DNA of 64,000 nt from Antedon bifida. Taxonomy: Eukaryota; Echinodermata; Crinoidea; Comatulida; Antedonidae. This document shows, piece after piece, positions 29,599-41,800 of this stretch. Both the position numbers and the translations under genes were made by a program. Positions within the stretch are counted from its first letter, which is position 1, and every line of letters starts with the position of its first letter. The notes under the pieces were generated by a model. It searched no databases. It saw only the letters and a list, made by a program, of their open reading frames with translations, and was not told where the DNA came from. The stretch spans positions 26,535,409 to 26,599,408 of the forward strand of contig OY727093.1 in NCBI GenBank assembly GCA_963402885.1, in the 5' to 3' direction.

Positions 29599-29666
29599 TT
29601 GACCAATCACAAGTGCAAGTTCAATTGTTCTATGAGTGGAAGGAGTCATTGCTTGTGATTGGTCAA
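29599..29666. repeat. Perfect 15-bp inverted repeat with CCAAT core
   Basis: TTGACCAATCACAAG (29599-29613) is matched by its exact reverse complement at 29652-29666, with a 38-bp spacer. It could be a hairpin or the remnant of a small element. It lies about 370 bp beyond the sulfotransferase-like stop. Confidence 0.8.
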
Positions 29667-30014
29667 ATCATTGACACATTACATAAAATGCCAATATGGA
29701 GCAGTCTAGTATTAAAATCTCTGCGGCTAATATACTTGGTTTATGAGAGGATAATATTTGCTTATTGCCATTATATTTCTTTAATATAGTGCTTACCACA
29801 AGCGATACTGGTTCCTGACTGCTCAGCTACATATGCAGGCCTAACTTCTAAGTATATTGTCATCGTACAAATAACTTTCCATAAAAAGACTATTGCATGC
29901 CAATGGTTGACAATATCACAGCTATTAAGCAATCAGATGGCATGAATTTAAAAATGCAATAGACACATACACTACAGTTAGTAGTTAGTACACTTAGTTT
30001 GTCCTTTAACGTTA

Positions 30015-30220
30015 AACCTTCATTTTGTTTCATAGGAATGTGTCCTCTCAAATAAAATCGAACCTCACTGCTTCGTTTTCATGCAATCAATATGAACATA
30101 GTCACATGTCAATATTATCTGCTGGAGCCGGATAAGAACCGGAGCAAGTGCAAATGACCTTAAGCAGAGGTGTTCCCTAAATAGAAGTGAAGTCCCAAAG
30201 GAGGGATTCTGCTGTATTAT
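30015..30220. repeat. GTAGAACC-family repeat copy
   Basis: Contains gaatgtgtcctctcaaataa, and at the right aagcagaggtgttccctaaa and gtcccaaaggagggattctg ctgta, the two halves of the dispersed family. Confidence 0.5.
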
Positions 30221-31786
30221 TAATATGATTTGGTTAACTATTGGTAAGAAATGATATGCCCGTATATATCATGCAATGAAGTGTAATGGAATGGCTTTAA
30301 ACAATAAACAAAAACTCAGCAATTAATAGCTTGGCAAAGTCATTTATTTTCTGAAATTAAAAAAGGCACAATAAAAGGAATCAAGGGTTCGGGGGGCTGG
30401 TGAGCAGTCAACTGCATCACAATCTCATTCCCCTTGGTCCTGCCAATTAAACAGATTGCTTTGCTACACAACTTTCACACTAATTAGCAATACTCAGTAA
30501 GTCTATTCAAGGTGTACGCTTGATATCTACATGCACTCATTTAGATGCTTTGATGACAGCAACTTAAAAAACATTTACTATGCTCACATTTTTATGATAT
30601 TACTATTATTTTTAAAGAAAGGCTTATATGCGAAACAAACTATAGTCATCGAACCTCAAAGAGAAAGCAAAAGAAAATATTCAATCAAGGTAATAATGTT
30701 TAAAACATAGTAATTAATCATTACAATTATGATGATTATGATGAAAATGCTATGTTGATATAATTATGGCGATGATGATAATGTTGTTAAATAGTATACA
30801 AATATTGAATGTTTATGAGTTGGATAGTGAGAATATTTCATGAGTTGAAAGATTGACTGCATGATCTATTTAACGAGGCATGTTGAATAGAGAAGTCAAT
30901 ATTCTCTCCATTCAACAAATACATAACATTCATTATTTGTTTTATAACACACCTACTGTTCCAAATTTTAATTTAAAACTTTTAGTCAATTTATCCATCG
31001 TAAATCATTGATGAAGGCTTGGCAATTAAAAAAGCAGAGATCCAATTTTGGACGCACAGTAGAACAGTTTTAGGCGATTTTTGTATGCGAATCAGTCAAC
31101 AACTTCACGTGCCAAAAATGTTTACAAAAGCTGAATGTGTATTAGAGCCCATTAATTATCAACATTAGATATTACTTTTCTCTTTTAGATAGAACTAATA
31201 CTAAGCAAGTGATGGATAATTAACCAAATAAAGATACAATCAGGTGTGTTATAATATAACATATGTATACAACAATATTAATATTAAATGAAGAAGTAAT
31301 TAAAAAGTAGCAATACATTAGTAATTTATATTTAGCATTCTAATAATCAAGAGATAATAATAGTAATCAAGTAATAAACAAATTCAAGGCAATTAAGTTA
31401 ATGATCACTCAATAAAGTAAATATATAGATGAACCAAACACTGACAAAATAGATGCAGTATAGTAATAACATAAATAGATTTTACAAAGATCGCCCTCTA
31501 TAAATTCTTTCATCATCGTCAATTTGGTTGCAATCACTTTCACTATCAAATAAAACAGTACGAAACAATGTTACAACCCATTTGCATATACCTATACAGC
31601 TTTCTTCGCTGTATGTTTTAACCAATCAAGAGCTTTAATGAAAGGCGAGACATCACAAATTTTATTTGTGAAATCTTTAAAACTCAAGAGCTACAATTTA
31701 CAACAGTGCCAACAAACTTGACTTCAAATATTGCTAAAATTATTTAATAATTCTGGGTACATAAAGTAACACGGGTCATGTCAAAA

Positions 31787-32030
31787 TTACTCTATTCCAT
31801 TTACTGCAGTAATGATAATTTTTAGGTACGATTTCAATTTCAATGTCGGCAATTTGGGTTAGTCATTGCAGGGAGTTGTTAATTAGAACTAATAACTAAT
31901 AACAACTCCCTGTTCACTGCAATACATGGTGTGTATGATTACACAAAAAGGTTTCCTAAATATTTGCATAAATATGTTAATCAGTAAACAAAATGCAGTT
32001 ACTGCAGTAACTGTAGTAGAATAGAGTTAA
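31787..32030. mobile_element. MITE-like element, ends attactctattc
   Basis: The left end is ttactctattccatttactg and the right end on the minus strand is ttaactctattctactacag, both followed by an actgcagtaa palindrome. The middle holds a strong hairpin: gggagttgtta at 31870-31880 and taacaactccc about 20 bp later. Related ends occur at 44189-44322. No coding. Confidence 0.55.
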
Positions 32031-34340
32031 CGATAATAAAACTCATGATCACAAAAACAAATTAATTTGAAACATCAACCAATAGCATTAATAAATATAT
32101 AGATTAACATTACTATGTGCATAATTTAACAACAAGGTTTGTCTTCTGGTGACGGACGCTTATCAAACATTTTAAAATGCTAAAAATACCGAAACAAATA
32201 ATTCCCAAATTGCACGTGGTAGCAAATCATCTAAAACGAATTGACAAAAAATATTTGGTAAGCAAAAAATACGTTTTGAACACAGCTTTACACATCAATA
32301 ATAACAACAGTGCCGAATAATAATAATTAACAAAGCGGGAGTACTGTGCCAATTTCTACTAAAACCTCAATTGCAAATAATTTAAAATCTATCGTGATCC
32401 ACGATCAAATTCACCACACATTGTCGTAACTCAAAAATCATTATCAAAAATACATAAAATATATCATTTTTTTTCCTATTCATTCACAGCAAACATATGG
32501 CTAAAATGCCAAACATATCTGGGTAAAATAAGTTAATTTTAAAATAGTGTACAGTAATTGGGTTAAATAATTGGAATATCATGGCAACCATTCATAAAAT
32601 GGCAGTCATAGTTTCTAATCTGTTTTACTTAGGAAAAATCACTGAACCAAATAGACTACATTATTAGGCTTTTCTTTTGCTTGCCAGCATACAAATTAAT
32701 ATATACATTTAAATACATATTTTCAATTATTATTATTATTATTATCTCACTTGTTTACTGTAAATTACATATTTTGTGTAACCTTTTAACTGATTGGAAA
32801 ATTGCATAATTGAAGCAAAATAGTTGCATTATGTATCCACACATGTACTAAACAAGTACGACAATTACCACAATGTACGAGAGGGACAGCGAGGTAGTAG
32901 TAGTGAATGACTGTACAGGGTTGGACCACTTTGCAAGGAAACAACTCTTGGTGGTGCACAATCCCCTGCATCAGTATGGCAATCATGTAGTTTTACAAAA
33001 TGTTGTAGCTAAGGAGCTCAGTAGGGTTTGAACGAATCTCCTTCTAAACTACAGATCACCAGCAAAAATAGACCTAGCTAATGACAATCCATTTTGGCCA
33101 ATAGCTAAAGTGGCTAGACTGTATAGCAGACAAATTTGATCTTGGTTTCCTAGTTCATAGCAGTTGCTTATGCTTGCCTGTCCCTTTTTGGGTAAAACAG
33201 AATTATCAAGTGAAAATCCTGGGTACAGACTTGAATGTGCCATTCATATTTTTTCTATAGTCTTAAGATTAGAAATTCTGCTGTAAGCAAGCCTACTTTA
33301 AGACTATGCAGTTACTATCATGGTACGATCTATCATGTAATTGTGATAAAGAGCTTTTTGTGTTACTATGCTTAAACACTATACACATCAATCTCAAGGA
33401 GCAAGTTTCCAAGCTGGCATTTGTATTTGTATTTATGCTCTGTCCCAGAACACTTGCTAGAAATAAAGTGGTACTGCATCACTATTACCAGATGTCTGGT
33501 GTTGTAAACATACAAGGCACAGCTGAGAAATGTACAATATCTTCCCTTATAATTATTACATAATATAGTTCTCATCGATAGACATAATAGCATTTAGTAC
33601 TTATAAAGCTTTTTGGAGGTGGACATTACTTTAACAAGGCTATAAATACATTACTAGATTGAGTACTACATCTTGGTCATGTGACACATTCCTTAACATT
33701 CATAAACATTTAGTGAACATCTCTTGGGGTCTGGGTGTATGATTAATATATTATTTCAAATTTTCAAAACATTTAATTTCCTGATATTGCTTACCAAATG
33801 TTAATATTGTAATTTGATTATTTAGTTGACGAAGTACATTTAAAATGTAATTCTAAAAGACAATATGCCAACCAAATGGCATTACCAGTGGTCGGTAAGG
33901 TTGTCATCTCAAGCTCTTCCCGAATGAAAACTTCACATAATCCCTAGCAATAGACTATAATAGTACAAGTCTTTTTTATTTGATATATTTCTATATATTG
34001 TTCATATATAAACTTTGTATATCTCTATATACTGTACATTAGTTAACATATTATTTTGTGGGTCTTTGGCTATTGTAAGGCATTTTCTTAAATAAAAATT
34101 GCAGGATGGATTTAAAGGTCAAAGGTTACAGCACTCTTCATCCTCATTAGCATATTCATATGCATGCATTTACGATATTCAGCATATATGCACTGATCAA
34201 GGTGGGGTACGCAAGGATGAAAGCCTAGCAAGTTATGCACAAACAACCCTTTAAATCTAGGCAGAAAAACACCAGAAGCCTGAGACAGTATAGGCCTACA
34301 TACTATGTGGTATACATACCTATATTGATATCATATTAAT

Positions 34341-34555
34341 TATGACATCACTGGAACACTTATGACATCACAAATACACCTGTGACATATTTAGTACACA
34401 AATAATACCAATCTCAAACGATGTGATTTACTATAAACCAATGATGTTACCAAAACCTTGGCGACATCTAATCACAACAACACTTATGACATCACAGAAA
34501 CACTTACGACATCACAGGAACACTTATGACATCACAAGAAAACTCATGACATCAT
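34341..34555. repeat. 22-bp repeats with tgacatca core
   Basis: Repeats of acacttatgacatcacagga occur five to six times, loosely spaced at first and then in tandem (34470-34555). They lie in the probable 3' UTR or downstream flank of the IKZF gene. tgacatca resembles a CRE/AP-1 core, but no function can be inferred. Confidence 0.75.
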
Positions 34556-34839
34556 CACAATGGTGACATTAGAGTCACCAGTCAAAAACTACACTGCATT
34601 CTTATACACTTTAAAATATCTATGTAAATAGTTGGAAAAAATAAATATTACTCTTGCAATAATACTACTTCCTCCACCTGCTCTTTAAACAAATCGTTCA
34701 TCCATAAACTGTGAATATTTTGACATTAGAAAACTAAATCTGCATCAACATTATATATACACACACATGCCAGATCTGGAGCTATAAGATTACTGCTAAG
34801 CATTCTCTTATTTTACATTATGTAACAACCTAACCATGT

Positions 34840-35035
34840 ATACCGTGTACATATTTATATAGCCATATCCATATAAATATATTATATATCTATATACTTT
34901 AATGTATATAATACTTAAAATATATACATACGCATGTATATAATCACATATCATAATCATGTATAAATTAAATATATACATATATATATATAATATATGT
35001 GTATATCATCAAATATTTTGTATATATTATTATAT
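34840..35035. repeat. (TA)-rich microsatellite
   Basis: Long runs of tatatacatatatatatat type lie just downstream of the IKZF stop codon on the minus strand, probably in its 3' UTR. Confidence 0.85.
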
Positions 35036-35099
35036 ACATATTTGAAACATCTTTGGAAAATACGCTACGTTATAACAAAGCCTCTACAATATGCTGACA

Positions 35100-35864
35100 T
35101 CAAAAATGCTTTCCTCGTGCCAAATGCGAGGCAAACTCGTATCTGTCCTTGCATTTGTATCCACATATATTGCACTCAAAGGGCTCCCGGAAACCATGGC
35201 AACCCATGTGTATGGTGTACATCACATGATCAAGGAATATGATCTGACAATGGACACATTTAAAACTAGTTGAGATATTCAGATCTTCATTGCATTTTGT
35301 GCAAAGACGTGAACAGTCTTCCGATATCGATTCATGACGGATCTCTCTCCTTTGCGGTACAGTTAACTCAGTAGAAGGCGATAGAATTATACTGTGAGGT
35401 TCTTTGTCGTGCTTTTCAGAATTTCGTAGCCTGCTAATTACACGATTACGGTCGTAATGTAACGCGGAGAGGTGAAGCGGCAAAGAATGCGAAGATTCCA
35501 TTTCGCTGTGTAGACTTCCATTATCCATATCACTAATATCACTGTGCGTTTCGTGAGACTCACGAGCACTGCGATGCTGCGTCAGGGAGATCGGTCCACG
35601 AGACATGAAATCTCGGGTTCTATTTAGATCAATTGTCCGGGTGTTTGTTTCTTTCGGTGGTGCTTCACGATCGTTATATCGCCTGTCAGTCTCGTTGTGG
35701 TGGAGCGATGTTACATGGTTATCTTGACCAGCTTGTGAGAATATTGACGTGATTGTGGGTGTGTAAGCAGCTGTCAATGAGGACATCACCTTCTGCACTG
35801 GACTCACACTTTCTGGACTGTGTCCATACATCTGCATCACATTGTTGAGGGCACTTTCTAACCC
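35100..35864 (-). CDS. IKZF: IKZF last exon: linker and C-terminal dimerisation fingers
   Basis: The acceptor on the minus strand is ttctttttcttttag. It encodes 254 residues: [19 protein letters not shown], a Ser/His/Arg-rich linker, an extra CTKC pair, then the two Ikaros-type fingers with the signature [20 protein letters not shown], ending in HLARGKHF and TGA (35100-35102). The first of the two fingers has H-x4-H and the second H-x5-H spacing, as usual for this module. Confidence 0.96.
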   Translation of the reverse strand, partial: GLESALNNVMQMYGHSPESVSPVQKVMSSLTAAYTPTITSIFSQAGQDNHVTSLHHNETDRRYNDREAPPKETNTRTIDLNRTRDFMSRGPISLTQHRSARESHETHSDISDMDNGSLHSEMESSHSLPLHLSALHYDRNRVISRLRNSEKHDKEPHSIILSPSTELTVPQRREIRHESISEDCSRLCTKCNEDLNISTSFKCVHCQIIFLDHVMYTIHMGCHGFREPFECNICGYKCKDRYEFASHLARGKHF

Positions 35865-38800
35865 CTAAAAGAAAAAGAAAATGAATACTTGAATACTCTA
35901 GTCCAACCAAACACCATTAGCAATAATATTTTAGTATTACAAAATGTTTCAGAAAAACTGGTTGAAATGATGCTTTACATGATACAGATTCTTAATTAAA
36001 TTTGTATACAGTAGAACATTACTAACATCTTCAAGGTCCAACAGAGTGTCCCTTTAATAGGCTTGTTAAATATGGGTTGGCTGTAGTCTTAACAATTATA
36101 GTTTAAATCTGTTGAAAAATGTTGTCAACAGTGACTATATCAGAATACAAAATACGTCACAGTTTATAAAATGTGAATGCCTAGTTAAAGAAACATTGTC
36201 TAGCGCCATCTATAGAAAGAGAAATTAACAACTTGCATAAATATTTATTATTCCTTTGAAAATGATAATTCATAGAAATGGATATAGTAACTATCTGTAC
36301 TACACACAACCTCACACGGGATATGTTTGTTGGTCACAATTGCAATCTCAACAACTCAACTAAAAACACCATTTATTTATAAAGATTCCAAAATATCTTT
36401 AGAAATACAACGTTTCTGGTCATATCTAAAGCTCTGTCTACACTATCAAACTTTATGCGACAAAAAAATGTGATATGCATATGATTATGTCATATCACTA
36501 CCATATTTAGGCATATCACTATCATATTTAGGCATATCACTACCATATTTAGGCATATCACCACCATATTTGGGAACATCACACATTTTTTGTCAAACAA
36601 GTTTGATAATGTAGACAGAGCTTTAGGCTTGATTTCCACACGAAACAACGTAGATGCAAGTGAGTTGACAAATCGCAAGCGACAGTTCGGGTGATCCACC
36701 GCGTTTTGATTACTTGCGGTGCGGTTACGTCTTGTATTGCGTTCAAGTGGGAACAAGCTTAGGAAATACCAGAGATTTCCAAGAACTATAATTTTAAACA
36801 GGATATCTGCCAGTCAATATTAAAAATAACAATGACGCTAAAAATACAATGTAAATTAGATTAACACAAGTGATCTTTTATTAAAATGATGATTAATTTT
36901 CATGATTCGTAAATTACTTTTTACTGACTCAATTTATCCACTGAAAACTTCAGTAAATCTTAATCTATCAGATTGAATCCACATCCAGGTTTTTCAATAG
37001 TAATAATTAGTTTCTCCTGATTCATTTTATTCACTGGAAACTTTAGTAAATCTTAATCTCTTATTACATTTAATCCATATCTGTAGTAATCTATTAATTA
37101 CATTTATACCAAATTTATCACAGATTTTAAAATAAAACTTGTATATTATTTACTTTCTCCCGACTCATTTTATTCACTGAAAACTTCATAAATCTTCTTA
37201 ATCTATATCTTCAATCCATATCTGTAATCTATTACTACCATCAGTGAGTCCTCCTAGTGAAATTTATCACAGATTTTAAAATAAAACTTGAATATTTACT
37301 TTTTCCTGACTCATTTTATTCACTGAAAACTTCTTAATAAATCTTCTTAATCTATATTTAATCCATATCTGTAATTTATTACGTTAATACCATCAGTGAG
37401 TCCTCCTAGTGAAATTTCTCACAGGTTTTTCAATAAAGGCCAGCCACTAATTAAACACATTGAGGAGGAAGGAAGCAAAAAATCAGAGTAATGCACCGCT
37501 CCAAGAGCTGTCCTTGAACTGAGTTGACGCGGCGGATATCGAGGCATGCCAAATCAAATTAACATCTTTCCCAATGTTAAAACGTCTTGGTGATGAAAAC
37601 CATTAACAGATGGACAACCGAAGAAATAAAAATTACTAGATAAAAGTCCTCGATTCAGATAAAGGTCCAGTATACACAGCTATAACCTGTGTGCACTTTA
37701 AAGAACCCAGTTCATTATTCAAGAAGAGTAGGGAGTTATCCCGGTGAACTGGTTGACAAAATAGTCCCTGTATCAGGGGGATTAACATCTATCTGATAGG
37801 ACAGTGATTAATTTACTATTGGTAATCCTTGGCCACATTGCCTAAAGACATAAAAAATAAAATAAAATAAAAAAGGACTGGTTTGATGGATAAAGTTGTT
37901 CACTTGCTGTTTAAATTACTATCTTCACTTCACTTAAGCAATATTAACTATCTTGACTTAAGCAAAAAGATTGATAAATGCCAGCCCATTTTCCAAACAC
38001 TGGTTTTATCAGAAAACCTTAAAACAACCAAATTAAATTTGCCACCATTTTTTATTAAGCAAACTGAATTGAATGAACTATAAAAACAACTGCAGAAAAA
38101 GTCTTTTGACAACTTTAAATTTGTAAGCTGTTATCAATTCTTCAAATGCATTCATACCTAGAATTATTATATTATATTCTAACTATGCAATGTGTTTTTA
38201 ATAACTCAACACACTTTCCCCAAGGCATATCATGCAACATTGCCAGTAAATTAGTCGTCCATTGCAATGCATAATATTACATCCTAAATGAACATTAAGA
38301 ATGTACACATTAAGTAATATTTCATATTTGTGAAAAGTACAAATGAAAAAGTTCAGGTACTGATATTCGATAGCCTAACATTATAGTAAAACGATCTATC
38401 TCTCTTATACAGGGGAGACCTCCCCTATTCAGGGAACTGTGAAACAGACTAGAAAAAATAATATAAACGTTAAAAGAAACAATATGTATATATAACTATA
38501 CAGTGGGGAAACCCTTATAAAGAGGATACTTTGTTGATAAAACAAAGTAGTTTACCTAATATTAAAACTTTATTTAAAAATGTCTTTTATAATTTTACTC
38601 ATTTGTTCTTGAATGAGAATGGTTCCATAATAAATCCAAACATCAATTTTTTGTCATTAGATTTTAAAGTCACCTGGTATTACCGATTTAATCAAGCAAT
38701 TCATTCATTCAATTTTCCTTATGGAGGATTTGTAGAGTTTAAATTTGAATTAAATATTCAATTGAAACAAATAATCAGACATGATATTAATACGATATAT

Positions 38801-41800
38801 GAAAAAGTATAACCTTTTGAATCTAACCTGCAAATCTATAAATTAGATATCTTTGAATTTTAGGATATGACTGACGTTAAGTCCTATTCAGCACAACGTG
38901 CACGTTCCGTAATCAGCCACACCAACACAGACTGAGTACAGAACTGTACATTAAGGAGTAATTATGTCCATAAACATTAACTTTCGTTTTTGGTGACCAC
39001 AAGGGAACAAGTCACTGATGCTTGAGAGGTTTAATCATATCCAGTCAATATGAACTCCTAAACTTGAGACAAACGTGAATCTTCGCAAGCGTTAACAACA
39101 TTGACAGTTTTTACAAATCTGTATCGTTTCTAATTAATATTCTGTGTATTGAGAAGTAATATGGGCATATTTCAGCTATATTCATATATTAAAGTTATGA
39201 AATTGATAGACATGATGATATTTCATATTAGATTTACAGTAGGTTGTTTTAATAATTAATATATTACATTTGTATACATAGGTTGACGTTTAAGTAATGT
39301 GATTTAATGATAAATTGTAAATGCTACAAAAACTCAACAAATTGTATGACAATAAATTTCTTCCGAGACCGAATGCCTTGAATACCGGAAACATTTTTTA
39401 AACACTTTTCCGGAAAACCAGACATTTTGGGCTAGGTTGTCTGGTTTGGTATAGTTGACTGTACTTGTGGGTGCTGAATTATTTTAAGGTATTGTGTTTA
39501 GTGGGTACAAGTGATTTGGATAAGTGTCTAAAGCTTTGTCTACACTATCAAACTTTATGTGACAAAAACAAAAAAATGATGATGATGATATGAACATGAT
39601 GATCACACTTTTATTGTCTAGTCAGATAGTGTAGACAGAGCTTTAGGTGTCTTAGAGTGGGTATTAGGCATATTTTAAGGTGTCATAGTGTGGGTGTTGA
39701 GTTGTAAGTATAGTATGTTGTCACATAAGGTATGAAGAAAATAATTTAAATAGAACAATTAATTAAAAAAATCCAAAATGAAAAATTATTTTTGTATTAA
39801 GGATGATTCTCCACAAAATAGTTTTTAATTTGAGTCTTTACCGAGTAAGTTACAAGCAAGACAGACAAGATTTAAATTTGAAAACAATTAATGGATGTAT
39901 ATTTTTGATCTGGTCAGTAAAATTGTTTGTTTGTGAGACTTCAAATTAGTTTTAATGAGATTAAATTAAAAGAGGAAAAAGATCCCAAAGATAAGGTAAT
40001 TTTTTCATGGAAGGGAGTTGAAGAAATATATTATAAGAGTATGATATTGAAAATGAAGCAATTACTTTTTTGGGGTTGCTCTATTCAGGATAGTACACTC
40101 CTATTTGGTCCTGAAGGTGTCCTTTTAATAGGGGTTCTACATAACTGTAATTGAATAGCGTAACGGATGATGATGATGATGAATAAAAAGGGTGTAAGTA
40201 CAGAATGTGTAATAGCTATATGATTCTTTAAAAAAAGGCAATTACCCCACCTGTTGAAATACTCATGAGAAAGGTGTATTCCTAATTATCACCACAAAGG
40301 CAACCAAATTCTGACAAACATACCTACTGAGTCAACTACGCAGATCACTGTTTATTTTCATAATATCAATCGTGACAAAAAACAAACAAGGCCGGTGAAT
40401 CGGTGATCGGTAATTCTCCTTTGAGTTGTACTTCAGCTAGTGTCACAAGATTGTGACAACGCATTTGTTGATTAGGGACATAACAGGTGTTTGCACAACA
40501 GAGGGTGTAAGTGCAAAGTGATTGTGAAGTGTATCAATTATCGCAACAAATGATCCAACGACACTCGCGCTTTTAGGTGTGTGGATCATCATTTCTTTAT
40601 TTGCTTTCAGTTTTTTTTTTGCTTTTTCATGATTTTAGCCAACTGCTGTTAAGTATTTGATTAAGCGCAGTGAGACCTTGTTGTCAGTTGGGTGTAAGAC
40701 TGGCTTCCCACGGGACGACTGTAAAACAAGCTCAAGTATTAGTTGTGAATAGTTTATTTGTACAAAGTTATTAGTCTGTCTACGGCCATTCACCTCAGCC
40801 GCCGAGCAGAGAAAGCGATTGATCATCTGCGTTTGATGATTTATCAAATATAGAATGATATAATGGGTGAACTGGTTAAGAACACATCTAATAAAACTAA
40901 TGATTATGTTTTCTGTCTGTTCCAATAATTATTACTTGCATAATATTGTATAATTAATGGAATTATAAGTTCTTGAATTTGTGATTACAACAATCTCAAA
41001 GAATCTATTGAAGTAAAACATGATATATGACTATCCAAGATTATGTCACAGTAACACAGTAGAACCCTTATTAAGGGAACACCTCTTGGACCCAACAAGG
41101 TGTCTCTTTAGTATAGGTTAACCGTAGTGTTAACATATATCTGACCACGTTCATCCACAGGAAGTGTTTTCATAAACATTTTGGTGTCCCCTGAATAGAA
41201 ATTTTGGTTTTGCTTCAAATTGAACAGCTGACATGATGACTTTTTGGGTAAATGTCATTTTTTACTTCTTTTAATTGTGACATTTCGAGTTAAATTGTAA
41301 TTTTTTTAATAAAATGTTCTTCATAATGTACTTTAAAAATAGAAATTTTAGCTGGTGGTGCCAATGTAATTGAGCGGTAAGGTATTTTTTTATTAAATTC
41401 TTTCTACATATTCAGATTATGTAATTGCTTTACACATGTTTATTTGAAATGTAAATGATGAATTGCATATTTTTCGTGTAATTCCTGTAATTTTCCTGTT
41501 TTGATTTGAACTTTGGAAACTATCCATGTTAGGAAATGTCCCTTTAGATCCTTTAATTAAGCATGTACTTTCCTATTTTTCTTCCATTGTTTCACTTTTC
41601 TTTATAACAGTTTAACATTTTTAATATTAAGGCCAGCTAAGGTGTTTTATAAATTATAATGTATCGCAAACAAACACATGATTGAACTGTATACAATGAG
41701 TTCTTTACTACTGTACTATAGCCAAATTCCCATAAGTTTTAACTAACTTTATGTTTAACTAATAATACAATTTTGAATATGAGATTAATAGACTGTAGTA

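Larger units (their letters stand above)
29228..33960. other. Intergenic, repeats only
   Basis: No gene is seen on either strand. It contains a 15-bp inverted repeat (29599-29666), a dispersed repeat (30015-30220) and an inverted-repeat element (31787-32030). Open frames here are short and lack family or splice support. Confidence 0.6.
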
